64,000 nucleotides of DNA from JBBROS01 sp965260935 (GTDB lineage: Bacteria > Pseudomonadota > Alphaproteobacteria > Acetobacterales > Acetobacteraceae), in contig OZ253374.1 of the NCBI GenBank assembly GCA_965260935.1, positions 1,860,001 to 1,924,000 on the forward strand. Direction: 5' to 3'. Positions 25,007 to 33,865 of the stretch are shown here, one piece after another. The notes under the pieces are model-generated. The model saw nothing but the letters and a program-made list of their open reading frames with translations, was not told where the DNA came from and did not search any database. Both the position numbers and the translations under genes were made by a program. Within the stretch, counting starts at the first letter, position 1. Each line of letters opens with the position of its first letter.

Positions 25007-25692
25007 CGTATCAGTTCCAGGGCGGCGGATTTGTAGAAGCCGGTGTCGATGCGCCGGGTGCGGGCCGTGCGCCAGGCGGCGAGGGCCGGGTCCTGGGCGA
25101 TGCGGGCGGCGAGGGCGGCGGGGCGGACAGGCTCGATGGCCGGCGCGCGGTCGCCGCGGGGGAACAGCCGCCCGGCGGCGTGCATGGCGGCGAGCATCGG
25201 CGTGCGGGGGGCGTAGGTGAACAGCAGCGAGCGCCCGGTGCGGGCAGCGAGGCCGGCGAGGACGCGGACCATGTCGGGGGCCTGGTAGTGGATCAGGCTG
25301 TCCATGCCGACGACGTGGTCGAAGCGGCCGAGAGAGGGGTCCAGCATGTCGCCGGTTCGGAAGGCGATGCGGAGGTCCTTGGGCGCGCGCTCCCGCGCGA
25401 GGCCGACCAGGGTGGGGGAGAGATCGATGGCGACTACGTCCGCGCCGCGCCTTGCGGCCTCGACGGCGAGCGCGCCGGTGCCGCAGCCGGCGTCGAGCAG
25501 GCGGCAGCCCGAGAGGTCGTCGGGCAGCCAGGAGAGCAGGGTCTCGCGCATCCGGTCCCGCCCGGCGCGGACGGTGGCGCGGATGCCGCTGACGGGGGCG
25601 TCGCTGGTCAGGCGTTCCCAGGCTGCCGCGGCGGTGCGGTCGAAATAGGTTTGCAGCTCGCCGCGGCGGGCCAGGTAGGTGGCGCTGCCCAT
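25003..25692 (-). CDS. bchM: magnesium protoporphyrin IX O-methyltransferase
   Basis: A 229-residue SAM-dependent methyltransferase that esterifies the ring C propionate. The motif I region is CRLLDAGCGTGALAVEAARR and the later block is FDHVVGMDSLIHY. The N-terminal YFDRTAAAAWERLTSDAPVS matches BchM. Its ATG shares one base with the bchL stop (TGATG). Confidence 0.94.
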   Translation of the reverse strand: MGSATYLARRGELQTYFDRTAAAAWERLTSDAPVSGIRATVRAGRDRMRETLLSWLPDDLSGCRLLDAGCGTGALAVEAARRGADVVAIDLSPTLVGLARERAPKDLRIAFRTGDMLDPSLGRFDHVVGMDSLIHYQAPDMVRVLAGLAARTGRSLLFTYAPRTPMLAAMHAAGRLFPRGDRAPAIEPVRPAALAARIAQDPALAAWRTARTRRIDTGFYKSAALELIR

Positions 25693-26597
25693 CAGTCGTA
25701 TCCGAGCAGGTCGAAGATGTCGCGGTCGCGGAGCGCCGTGGCGTTCAACGGCTCGACGCCGGCCCAGAGGGAGGCGGCGAGGCGGAGGTATTCGAGCTTG
25801 ACCGCCTCCAGCTCGGGCGTCGCGTCCATCTCGAACAGGGTGCATTTCTTGAGGCGCGAGCGGCGGATGGCGTCGAGGTCGGGGAAGTGGGCCAGGGTTT
25901 GCAGGCCGGTGGCGGCGTTGAACCGCTCCACCTGGTCGGTCTCGGCGCTGCGGTTGACGATCACGCCGCCGAGGCGGACATCGTAGTTCTTTGCTTTCGC
26001 GCCGATGGCGGCGACGATGCGGTTCATGGCGAAGATGCTGTCGAAGTCGTTGGCGGCGACGATCAGGCCGCGGTCGGCGTGCTGCAAGGGGGAGGCGAAG
26101 CCGCCGCACACCACGTCGCCGAGCACGTCGAAGATCACGACGTCGGTTTCTTCCAGCAGGTGGTGCTCTTTCAAGAGCTTGACAGTCTGGCCGACGACGT
26201 AGCCGCCGCAGCCGGTGCCGGCGGGGGGGCCGCCGGCTTCCACGCACATGACGCCGTTATAGCCCTCGAACACGAAGTCCTCGACGCGGAGTTCCTCGGC
26301 GTGGAAGTTCACGCCTTCCAGCACGTCGATGACGGTGGGCAGGAGCTGCTTGGTCAGCGTGAAGGTGCTGTCGTGCTTGGGGTCGCAGCCGATCTGCAGC
26401 ACGCGCTTGCCAAGCTTGCTGAAGGCGACGGAAAGGTTGCTGCTGGTGGTGCTCTTGCCGATGCCGCCTTTGCCGTAGACGGCGAACACTTTGGCGCCGT
26501 CGATCTTCAAGGCCGGGTCAAGCTGGACCTGGACGCTGCCTGCGCCGTCGCCCCGGACCTGGCGGGCGGGCGGGTAGGGGAGGGTGGCGATTGTCAT
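25692..26597 (-). CDS. bchL: light-independent protochlorophyllide reductase iron protein
   Basis: The ATP-dependent electron donor of dark-operative protochlorophyllide reductase (301 residues). The P-loop is YGKGGIGKSTTSSNLS. The switch and cluster regions are GCDPKHDSTFT, GGPPAGTGCGGYVVGQT and DVLGDVVCGGFASPLQ, which carry the bridging cysteines. ATG 26597 overlaps the bchH stop by four bases. Confidence 0.96.
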   Translation of the reverse strand: MTIATLPYPPARQVRGDGAGSVQVQLDPALKIDGAKVFAVYGKGGIGKSTTSSNLSVAFSKLGKRVLQIGCDPKHDSTFTLTKQLLPTVIDVLEGVNFHAEELRVEDFVFEGYNGVMCVEAGGPPAGTGCGGYVVGQTVKLLKEHHLLEETDVVIFDVLGDVVCGGFASPLQHADRGLIVAANDFDSIFAMNRIVAAIGAKAKNYDVRLGGVIVNRSAETDQVERFNAATGLQTLAHFPDLDAIRRSRLKKCTLFEMDATPELEAVKLEYLRLAASLWAGVEPLNATALRDRDIFDLLGYD

Positions 26598-29500
26598 GCG
26601 GCGAGTTCCACTTGTTGTGTTGCGATGCTTGCCGCATCGACTTGTGTTGCAACGTTCACCGCATCGACTCCTTCGAGCCGGTCCTCCAGGTCCTCGCCGG
26701 CGCGGCGCAGCGCGTCCAACGTTTCGGCGTCGGGGGACCAGTAGTTGCGGTCGTGCGCCTCGATCAGGCGGCCGGCAATCTTGGCGCCGGCCTTGGGGTT
26801 GAGGGCGGCGATGCGCTCGCGCATGGCCGGGTCGAGCACATAGGTCTCGGCGAGCTGCTGGTAGACCCAGGGGCTGACCTCGCCGGTGGTCGCCGACCAG
26901 CCGAGCGTGTTGGTGACGTGGGCGTCGATCTCGCGCACGCCTTCGTAGCCGTGCTTGAGCAGGCCCTCGTACCACTTGGGGTTCAGGGCGCGGGTACGGG
27001 TTTCGAGGTTGACCTGCTCCGTCAACGTCCGTACCGCGCCGTCGCCGCGGGTCTGGTCGCCGATGTAGACGCTCGCCTTCTCGCCGCCGCGGGCCCGGCG
27101 CACGGCGCGGGTGACGCCGCCCAGCGTGTCGAAGTAGTGATCGACGGTGGTGACGCCCAATTCGATGCTGTCGAGGTTCTGGTAGGTGACGTCCACGGTT
27201 TTCAGCACGTGGCCGAGCACCTGCTCCTGCCGGGCGGGCCTGCCCTGGGTGTCGTAGGCGAAGCCTTTGCGGCTGATGTAGGCGTCGGCCAACTCGTCCT
27301 CGTCGTTCCAGACGCCGTTGCCGATCATCTGGTTGACGTTCGCGCCGTAGGCCCCGTCGGCGTTGCCGAACACGCGCAGGGCTGCTTGGGCCAGGTCGCC
27401 GCCATGCCCGGCCTGGAACGCCAGGGCGTGCTTGCGGACGAAATTCCGCTCGGGCGGCTCGTCGGCGGAGGCGGCGAGGAGGGCGGCTTCGGCCAGCAGC
27501 TTGGTCTGCAACGGCAGCAGGTCGCGGAAGATGCCGGAGAGGGTGACGACGACGTCGATGCGCGGGCGGTCAAGGTCTTCGAGGGGCAGGAGCTTGGCGC
27601 CGGTGAGGCGGCCATAGCTGTCGAAGCGCGGCGCTGCGCCCATGAGCCAGAGGGCCTGGGCGATCGGGCCGCCCTCGGTCTTGAGGTTGTCGGTGCCCCA
27701 AAGGACCATAGCGACGGTCTCGGGCAACGTCTTGCCATCCTGGGCGTGCCGGGCCAGGAGGCGGTCGGCCTGACGCGCGCCGTCCTGCACGGCGAAGGCG
27801 CTGGGGAGGCGGAAGGGGTCGAAGCCGTGCAGGTTGCGCCCGGTGGGCAGAACGTCGGTGGTGCGGAGCAGGTCGCCGCCGGGGGCGGGGCGGACGTAGC
27901 CGGCGTCGAGCGCGTGCAGGACGGCGGGGATCTCGTGGTCCTCGGCCAGCAGGGCGTCGAGCCGGGCGCGTTCGGCGGAGTCGGCCGCCTGAGCGGCGTC
28001 GAGCATCTCGGCGCGCTCTTCGGCGCTTGGCGGCTGGCCGAGGACGTGCAGGCCGTGCGGGATGAGGGTGTATTCAAGCTCGATCAGGGCGGCGGCGAGG
28101 CGGGCGACTTCCGGCTCCGCGTCGGTCCAGGCCGGCTCGGCAGGGGCGAGCTCGACGGTGGCGGCCTGCGCCTGCACGAGGGCGGCCAGGGCGGCGCGTT
28201 GCTCCGGGTCGACCTCGGGTTCGAGGGCGCGGAAGCGGTCGAGCGAGGCTTTCAGGTCCAGCAGCCCGCGATACAGCCCGGCGTGGGCGACGGGCGGCGT
28301 CAAGTAGCTGACCAGCGTCGCGTTGGCCCGGCGCTTAGCGATCATGCCCTCGCTCGGGTTGTTGGAGGCGTAAAGGTTGACGTTCGGCAGGTCGCCGATC
28401 AGCCGGTCCGGCCAGCACGAGGCGGACATCCCCGCCTGCTTGCCCGGCATGAACTCCAGCGCCCCGTGGGTGCCGAAATGCAGCACGGCATGGGCGGCGA
28501 AGTCCTCGCGGAGGTAGCGGTAGAAGGCGTTGAAGGCGTGGGTGGGGGCGAAGCCGCGCTCGAACAGCAGGCGCATCGGGTCGCCCTCGTAGCCGAACGC
28601 GGGCTGCAGGCCGACGAAGACGTTGCCGAACTGCGCGCCGAGGATCAGCAGGCAGCGGCCGTCCGAGTTCTGGCGGCCGGGGGCCGGGCCCCATTGCGCC
28701 TCGATCTCGGCCAGGTGAGTCTCGCGGCGAACATGGTCGTCGGCGGGGATGCGGGCGGCGACGTTGCCGTCCGTGCCGTACTGGGCTGCGTTGCCCTGCG
28801 TGACGGCGGCGCGGAGGGCGTCGGCGTCGGCGGGGAGATCGACGCGGTAGCCGGCCTCGCGCATGGCGGAAAGGGTGTTGAACAGGGATTGGAACACGGC
28901 GAGGTAGGCGGCGGTGCCGGTCGCCCCGGCGTTGGGCGGGAAGTTGAACAGCACGACGGCGACGCGCTTCTGGGCACGCGCGGTGCGCTTGAGCGCGACC
29001 AGCTTGGCGACGCGGGCGGCCAGCGTGGCGGCGCGCTCCTCGTGCGCCACCATGTCGCGGGCGCCCGACTCGGGCGTGTCCGCGCGGCCGGAGCGCCCGC
29101 CGTAGACCGTGGGGCAGATCGCGCCGTCGAGCTCGGGGAGGGCGACCATCATGGTGGCCTCGACCGGGAGCAGGCCGCGGGGGTCCTGCTCCCATTGATC
29201 GAGGGTCTGGAACTCGACCGGGGTGGCGGCGAGGTAGGGGACGTCGAGGCGGGCGAGGATGTCCTCGGCGGCGCGGCTGTCATTATAGGCCGGGCCGCCG
29301 ACAAGGCTGAAGCCGGTCAAGGACAGCACCGCGTCCACCTTTGGTGCGCCTTCGGCCATGAAGAAGCGCTCGATGGCGGGGCGGGCGTCGAGGCCGCTGG
29401 CGAAGGCGGGGATGACGCGCAGGCCGCGGGCTTCGAGTGCGGCGATGACGCCGTCGTAGTGCCGGGCGTTGCCGGAGACGAGGTAGGAGCGGAGCAGGAG

Positions 29501-30262
29501 CAGGCCGACGGTCCCGGCGAGGCCCGTGCGGGGGAGGTCGGACAGGCGCTCGGTGATGCGGGCGGGAAGCGACGGGTGGTAGAGGCCAACGTCGGGGTAG
29601 ACGATGGGGGCGGCGGCGCGGAGCTCGGCCCGCGGCTTGCGGGCGGGGGCGGCGTAGCGGCCGACCAACATGCGGACCAGGTTGGCCAGGTTCTCGTCGG
29701 AGCCGGCGAGCCAGTATTGCAGGCCGAGGAAATAGGCGCGCACGTCCTGCGCCGTGCCGGGGATGAAGCGCATCAGCTTGGGCAGGCGGCGCAGCATCCG
29801 CATCTGCGCCGCGCCATCGGAACCGACGCCGTTGGTCCCCTTCGCGTTCTTCTTCGCGCCGCGGAGGCGTTTCAGCATGGCCAGCGCGCCGCCGGCCTCC
29901 TGCTGCATGTCGAAGCGGCCCATGCGAGTGAGCCTGGTGACGTCCGGGGCGGACATGCAGCAGAGCATGGCGTCGCAGGCATCGCGCCGGGCGGCGAGCG
30001 CGGGCTGGACGGCGCGGACGTGGTCTTCGAGGAACAGCATGGTGGCGACGACGAGGTCGCCGCGGGCGATATCTTGGTGGCAGGCGGCCAGCGCCTCCGG
30101 GTCGCTGCCCCATTCGTCGGCGGCGTGGACGGCGATGGACAGGCCGGGCAGTTCGGGGCGCAGCGTGGCCTCGGCGCGGGCGGCGGCGCTGGACAGGTGG
30201 CTGTCCATGGTGACGATCACGACTCTTACGGGGGCCGGCTGATGCAGCGGTTCAACGGGCAT
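26594..30262 (-). CDS. bchH: magnesium chelatase large subunit
   Basis: The porphyrin-binding catalytic subunit that inserts magnesium (1222 residues, normal for BchH). Conserved blocks include ATMLFLEDHVRAVQPAL near the N-terminus, the central LHFGTHGALEFMPGKQAGMS and the C-terminal KWYEGLLKHGYEGVREID. ATG 30262 overlaps the end of bchB by 11 bases; a longer open frame to 30514 is antisense-free overlap with bchB and not homologous. The partner subunits BchI and BchD are not in this window. Confidence 0.96.
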   Translation of the reverse strand: MPVEPLHQPAPVRVVIVTMDSHLSSAAARAEATLRPELPGLSIAVHAADEWGSDPEALAACHQDIARGDLVVATMLFLEDHVRAVQPALAARRDACDAMLCCMSAPDVTRLTRMGRFDMQQEAGGALAMLKRLRGAKKNAKGTNGVGSDGAAQMRMLRRLPKLMRFIPGTAQDVRAYFLGLQYWLAGSDENLANLVRMLVGRYAAPARKPRAELRAAAPIVYPDVGLYHPSLPARITERLSDLPRTGLAGTVGLLLLRSYLVSGNARHYDGVIAALEARGLRVIPAFASGLDARPAIERFFMAEGAPKVDAVLSLTGFSLVGGPAYNDSRAAEDILARLDVPYLAATPVEFQTLDQWEQDPRGLLPVEATMMVALPELDGAICPTVYGGRSGRADTPESGARDMVAHEERAATLAARVAKLVALKRTARAQKRVAVVLFNFPPNAGATGTAAYLAVFQSLFNTLSAMREAGYRVDLPADADALRAAVTQGNAAQYGTDGNVAARIPADDHVRRETHLAEIEAQWGPAPGRQNSDGRCLLILGAQFGNVFVGLQPAFGYEGDPMRLLFERGFAPTHAFNAFYRYLREDFAAHAVLHFGTHGALEFMPGKQAGMSASCWPDRLIGDLPNVNLYASNNPSEGMIAKRRANATLVSYLTPPVAHAGLYRGLLDLKASLDRFRALEPEVDPEQRAALAALVQAQAATVELAPAEPAWTDAEPEVARLAAALIELEYTLIPHGLHVLGQPPSAEERAEMLDAAQAADSAERARLDALLAEDHEIPAVLHALDAGYVRPAPGGDLLRTTDVLPTGRNLHGFDPFRLPSAFAVQDGARQADRLLARHAQDGKTLPETVAMVLWGTDNLKTEGGPIAQALWLMGAAPRFDSYGRLTGAKLLPLEDLDRPRIDVVVTLSGIFRDLLPLQTKLLAEAALLAASADEPPERNFVRKHALAFQAGHGGDLAQAALRVFGNADGAYGANVNQMIGNGVWNDEDELADAYISRKGFAYDTQGRPARQEQVLGHVLKTVDVTYQNLDSIELGVTTVDHYFDTLGGVTRAVRRARGGEKASVYIGDQTRGDGAVRTLTEQVNLETRTRALNPKWYEGLLKHGYEGVREIDAHVTNTLGWSATTGEVSPWVYQQLAETYVLDPAMRERIAALNPKAGAKIAGRLIEAHDRNYWSPDAETLDALRRAGEDLEDRLEGVDAVNVATQVDAASIATQQVELAA

Positions 30263-31772
30263 AGTGCGCCTTTGCCTCGTAGAGGGTGTCGAGCGTGATC
30301 GTGGAGACGCCGCGTTCCTGGGCATAGCGCTCAGTGTTGCGCCGGGCCTTGCCGCGGACGAAGAAGGGGATTTTGCCCAGTTCGCGGTCGGCGTCGGGTG
30401 CCCATGCCGTCTGGCCGGAGGAGGGGGTTTGGGGGGCTTGCGGCTTGGGGGCATGGCCGAGGTGCGAGGGGGCTTGGTCGCCGTGGAACTCGAAATCGTC
30501 GCGGAACATGGCAACCAGGTGTTCCTCCAGCCCCATCATCAGCGGGTGGACCCAGGTGTCGAACAGCACGTTGGCGCCCTCGAAGCCCATCTGCGGCGAG
30601 TGCCGGGCGGGGAAGTCCTGGACGTGGACGGGGGCGGAGATGACGGCGCAAGGGATGCCGAGGCGCTTGGCGACGTGGCGCTCCATCTGCGTGCCGAGGA
30701 CGAGCTCGGGCTGCAGGGCGGAGACGGCCTCCTCGACTTCGAGGTAGTCGTCTGTGACGAGGGCCTCGACACCGTATCGCTTGGCGGCGTCGCGCACGTC
30801 GCGGGCGAACTCGCGGCTGTAGGTTCCGAGGCCCGCGACGGTGAAGCCGAACTCCTCGCTGGCCACGCGGGCGGCGGCGATGGCGTGGGTGGCGTCGCCG
30901 AAGATGAACACGCGCTTGCCGGTCAGGTAGTTGCTGTCGACGGAGCGGGAGTACCAGGGCAGGCGGGAGGCGTCGCCGAGGTTCGGCTCGACGCCGGCGA
31001 GCGTGCAGACTTCGGTGATCCAGTCCTTCGTCGCGCCGACGCCGATCGGGACCGTCTTGGTCGCCGGCTGGCCGAAATTCCGCGCGAGCCAGCTTGCGGC
31101 CTGCCCGGCGATCTCGGGATACAGCACCACATTGAAGGCGGCGTCGCCGAGGCGGGCGAGGTCTGCGGGGGTCGCGCCAGCGGGGGCGGCGACGTTGACC
31201 GCGATGCCGAGGCGGCCCAGCAGGGCGGTGATCTCGGCCAGGTCGTCGCGATGGCGGAAGCCGAGGGCGGTGGGACCGAGGATGTTGCAGCGGGGGGCGG
31301 ACGCCGCCTTCGTGCCCGGCGGCGGGGCGTGCGGCCCGGCGCAGGCGCGGACCAGTTGATAGAAGGTCTCAGCGGCGCCCCAGTTCTCTTTCTTCTGATA
31401 GGCAGGCAGTTCGAGCGGGACCACGGGGACGGGAAGCCTGAGCGCGCGGGCGAGGCCGCCGGGGTCGTCCTGGATCAGTTCCGCGGTGCAGGACGCGCCG
31501 ACCAGCATCGCCTGCGGCTGGAACCGGGCGTAAGCGTCGGCGGCGGCGGTCTTGAACAGCTCGGCGGTGTCGGACCCGAGGTCGCGCGCCTGGAAGGTGG
31601 TGTAAGTGACCGGAGGCCGCTTGGGCAGGCGCTCGATCATGGTGAACAGGAGGTCGGCGTAGGTGTCGCCCTGCGGCGCGTGCAGGACGTAATGCACGCC
31701 GTCCATGGCGGTCGCGACCCGCATGGCGCCGACGTGCGGCGGTCCTTCGTAGGTCCAGAGGGTGAGCTGCAC
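30252..31772 (-). CDS. bchB: light-independent protochlorophyllide reductase subunit B
   Basis: A 506-residue NifK-like catalytic subunit. The start MQLTLWTYEGPPHVGAMRVA and GVHYVLHAPQGDTYADLLFT are diagnostic, with a cysteine cluster ligand in LVGASCTAELIQDDPGGLAR. The C-terminal PCP-reductase domain (PFFVRGKARRNTERYAQERG) follows a linker. The start is GTG 31772, four bases after the bchN stop. Confidence 0.95.
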   Translation of the reverse strand: MQLTLWTYEGPPHVGAMRVATAMDGVHYVLHAPQGDTYADLLFTMIERLPKRPPVTYTTFQARDLGSDTAELFKTAAADAYARFQPQAMLVGASCTAELIQDDPGGLARALRLPVPVVPLELPAYQKKENWGAAETFYQLVRACAGPHAPPPGTKAASAPRCNILGPTALGFRHRDDLAEITALLGRLGIAVNVAAPAGATPADLARLGDAAFNVVLYPEIAGQAASWLARNFGQPATKTVPIGVGATKDWITEVCTLAGVEPNLGDASRLPWYSRSVDSNYLTGKRVFIFGDATHAIAAARVASEEFGFTVAGLGTYSREFARDVRDAAKRYGVEALVTDDYLEVEEAVSALQPELVLGTQMERHVAKRLGIPCAVISAPVHVQDFPARHSPQMGFEGANVLFDTWVHPLMMGLEEHLVAMFRDDFEFHGDQAPSHLGHAPKPQAPQTPSSGQTAWAPDADRELGKIPFFVRGKARRNTERYAQERGVSTITLDTLYEAKAHYAR

Positions 31773-31776
31773 CGGG

Positions 31777-33060
31777 CTAGACCTTCAGGCGTCCGCGGCG
31801 GACCAGCGGGCGGGCGAACAGCTCCGCGAGGTCGCCCGCCTGGTCGTAGCCCTGGATCGGGGTGAACAGCAGCTCGATGCTCCACTTGGTCGCCAGGCCC
31901 TCGGCTTCGAGCGGGTTGGCGAGGCCGAGGCCGCAGACGGTGAGGTCGGGCCGAGCGGCGCGGCAGCGGTCGAGCTGGCGCTCAACGTCCTGGCCTTCGC
32001 TCAGCGCCGTGCCGGGCGGAAGGCCCGCCAGCTCGGCCGCGAGGTGCTGGCGATGCAGGAAGGGCGTGCCGACCTCGATCAGCTCCATGCCGAGTTCCCC
32101 GTGCAGGAAGCGGGCGAGCGGGAGTTCGAGCTGGCTGTCGGGAAAGAAGAAGACGCTGCGGCCCTCAAGCATCGGGCGGCTGCGGGCGACCGCGGCTTCG
32201 GCGCGGGCGCGGAGTGGGGCGGTGACGGCGTCGAAATGCGCCGGCTTTACGCTCCAGGCTTCGGCGGCGGCGCGGAGCCAGGCGGTCGTGCCCTCCGCGC
32301 CGAGCGGGAAGGGGGCGGCCAGGCGTTGCGCGCCGCGGTTTTCCAGCGCGCGGGCCGTGTCGGCCAGGAAGGGCTGGGCGAGCAGCAGGCGGGTGTTGCG
32401 TCCGACAGGCGGCAGGTCGGTGGAGCGCCGGGGCGGGAGAAAGTGGACCGGACCGATGCCGAGGGCGCCGAAGATGCGGCGGAACTGGTCCTCGACCACC
32501 TCGGCCAGCGCGCCGGCGACCAGGAGGGCGGGCGGGGCCTGCTCCGGCTCGTGCGGGAGGATGGGGACGAGGGAGGCGAGGCAGGCGTCCTCGCCCTGGG
32601 TGAAGGTGGTCTCGATGCCGCTGCCGGAATAGTTCAGCACGCGGACCTGCGGCATATGGGTGGCCGAGAGCCGCTGGGCGGCGCGGGACAGGTCGAGCTT
32701 GATCACCTCGCTGGGGCAGGAGCCGACCAGGAACAGCATCCGGATGTCGGGCCGGCGGGACAGCAGGCGGGCGACGACGCGGTCCAGCTCCTCGTTGGCG
32801 TCGGCGAGGCCGGCGAGGTCGCGTTCCTCGATGATGGCGGTGGCGAAACGGGGCTCGGCGAAGATCATCACCCCGGCGGCGGACTGGATCAGGTGGGCGC
32901 AGGTGCGCGAGCCGACGACGAGGAAAAAGGCGTCCTGGATCTTGCGGTGCAGCCATATGATGCCGGTCAGGCCGCAGAACACCTCCCGCTGGCCGCGCTC
33001 GCGCAGGACGCCGTCGCTCTGCGCGGGGGCGTCGATGCAGCCGAGCGTAGCGGCGGACAT
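31777..33060 (-). CDS. bchN: light-independent protochlorophyllide reductase subunit N
   Basis: A 427-residue NifD-like subunit that forms the catalytic heterotetramer with BchB. Cluster-binding cysteines lie in EVFCGLTGIIWLHRKIQDAF, VGSRTCAHLIQSAAGVMIFA and LVGSCPSEVIKLDL. ATG 33060 is used; the open frame upstream overlaps bchF without homology. Confidence 0.95.
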   Translation of the reverse strand: MSAATLGCIDAPAQSDGVLRERGQREVFCGLTGIIWLHRKIQDAFFLVVGSRTCAHLIQSAAGVMIFAEPRFATAIIEERDLAGLADANEELDRVVARLLSRRPDIRMLFLVGSCPSEVIKLDLSRAAQRLSATHMPQVRVLNYSGSGIETTFTQGEDACLASLVPILPHEPEQAPPALLVAGALAEVVEDQFRRIFGALGIGPVHFLPPRRSTDLPPVGRNTRLLLAQPFLADTARALENRGAQRLAAPFPLGAEGTTAWLRAAAEAWSVKPAHFDAVTAPLRARAEAAVARSRPMLEGRSVFFFPDSQLELPLARFLHGELGMELIEVGTPFLHRQHLAAELAGLPPGTALSEGQDVERQLDRCRAARPDLTVCGLGLANPLEAEGLATKWSIELLFTPIQGYDQAGDLAELFARPLVRRGRLKV

Positions 33061-33065
33061 GGGGA

Positions 33066-33650
33066 TCAGGCCTCTTGGCCGAAGCCGGAGAGCGTGGCCG
33101 GCGACCAGACGCTGTCCTCGCGCCGAGCCATGCGCAGCTTGAACACGAACTGCCCGGCGTTGATCACGTAGGTGGCGTAGGCGGCCAGGGCCAGCAGCAT
33201 CAGGCCGTGCGTGCCGAGTGCCCCGGTGACCAGCGCGTAGAGGTAGGCCGTGTGCAGGGCCAGCACCAACATGCTGACCATGTCCTCCCAGTAGAAGGCC
33301 GGGGCGAACAGGTAGCGGCCGAACACCTCGCGCTCCCAGATCGAGCCGGTGACCATGATGGCGTAGAGCACCATCGTCTTGACGACGACGCTGGCCGTGG
33401 CCGCGGTCTCGCCCTCGCCGGTAATGAGGAAGCGCATCACGAAGGCGAGGCTGAGCAGGAACACGCCGAACTGCACCGGGGCCAGGATGCCCTGCACCAG
33501 GGTCCAGGGCGAGGTGTCGCGGCGGCGGCGTTCCTCGGGGGTGTAAAGCGCCACCCGTGGGACGGCGCTGATCAACGGGCGTCCGGCAGCGCCGCCCCAT
33601 GGGCAGCTGTCAATCGGGGCGAGTAGTCGGTCGAGCATTGACGTTAACAT
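33066..33650 (-). CDS. bchF: 3-vinyl bacteriochlorophyllide hydratase
   Basis: BchF hydrates the 3-vinyl group to hydroxyethyl. The protein has four hydrophobic segments, and the family opening LYTPEERRRRDTSPWTLVQG is followed by ILAPVQFGVFLLSLAFVM. From ATG 33650 it has 194 residues with about 33 extra residues before the homology; ATG 33638 or a later GTG could be the true start. It is the first gene of the minus-strand superoperon that runs to hemA. Confidence 0.92.
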   Translation of the reverse strand: MLTSMLDRLLAPIDSCPWGGAAGRPLISAVPRVALYTPEERRRRDTSPWTLVQGILAPVQFGVFLLSLAFVMRFLITGEGETAATASVVVKTMVLYAIMVTGSIWEREVFGRYLFAPAFYWEDMVSMLVLALHTAYLYALVTGALGTHGLMLLALAAYATYVINAGQFVFKLRMARREDSVWSPATLSGFGQEA

Positions 33651-33813
33651 TGCTTGACGGCTCCCATCGGTCGCGTAACGGTTGCTGAATTCGGTTCCAT
33701 GCCCGCCACAGGTGAGGTTAGTGTCTCGAACAGAGCGCCTTGTTGTTCCTTTTCAGGCAGTCCGCTGCGCTCCGGCCTGCTTGTAAGCGACGCTAGGCTT
33801 GCCAGAAACCTTC

Positions 33814-33847
33814 TGTCAAGCACGCCTTACGTAAATCGCGGTTGACA
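33814..33847. promoter_or_regulatory. symmetric double PpsR-like operator between bchF and the aerR-like gene
   Basis: The 34-base element is TGTCAA, 7 bases, TTACGTAA, 7 bases, TTGACA, a fully symmetric arrangement. It can be read as two overlapping PpsR sites, TGT-N12-ACG (33814-33831) and CGT-N12-ACA (33830-33847), each with one mismatch to TGT-N12-ACA. It lies in the divergent gap between bchF and the two regulator genes and about 20 bases before the latter. The right arm TTGACA could also act as a -35 box. Confidence 0.55.
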
Positions 33848-33865
33848 CATAAGGGAACGTCAGGG

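Noticed and set aside
26591..30298. 1235-residue plus-strand frame antisense to bchH
   Set aside because: It is a GC-rich shadow with Gly/Ala/Val-rich low-complexity sequence and no domain, while the opposite strand encodes a clear BchH.
33842..33865. TTG 33842 as the start of the AerR-like gene
   Set aside because: It falls within the putative operator and lacks an upstream ribosome binding site; ATG 33866 leaves the full conserved region intact.
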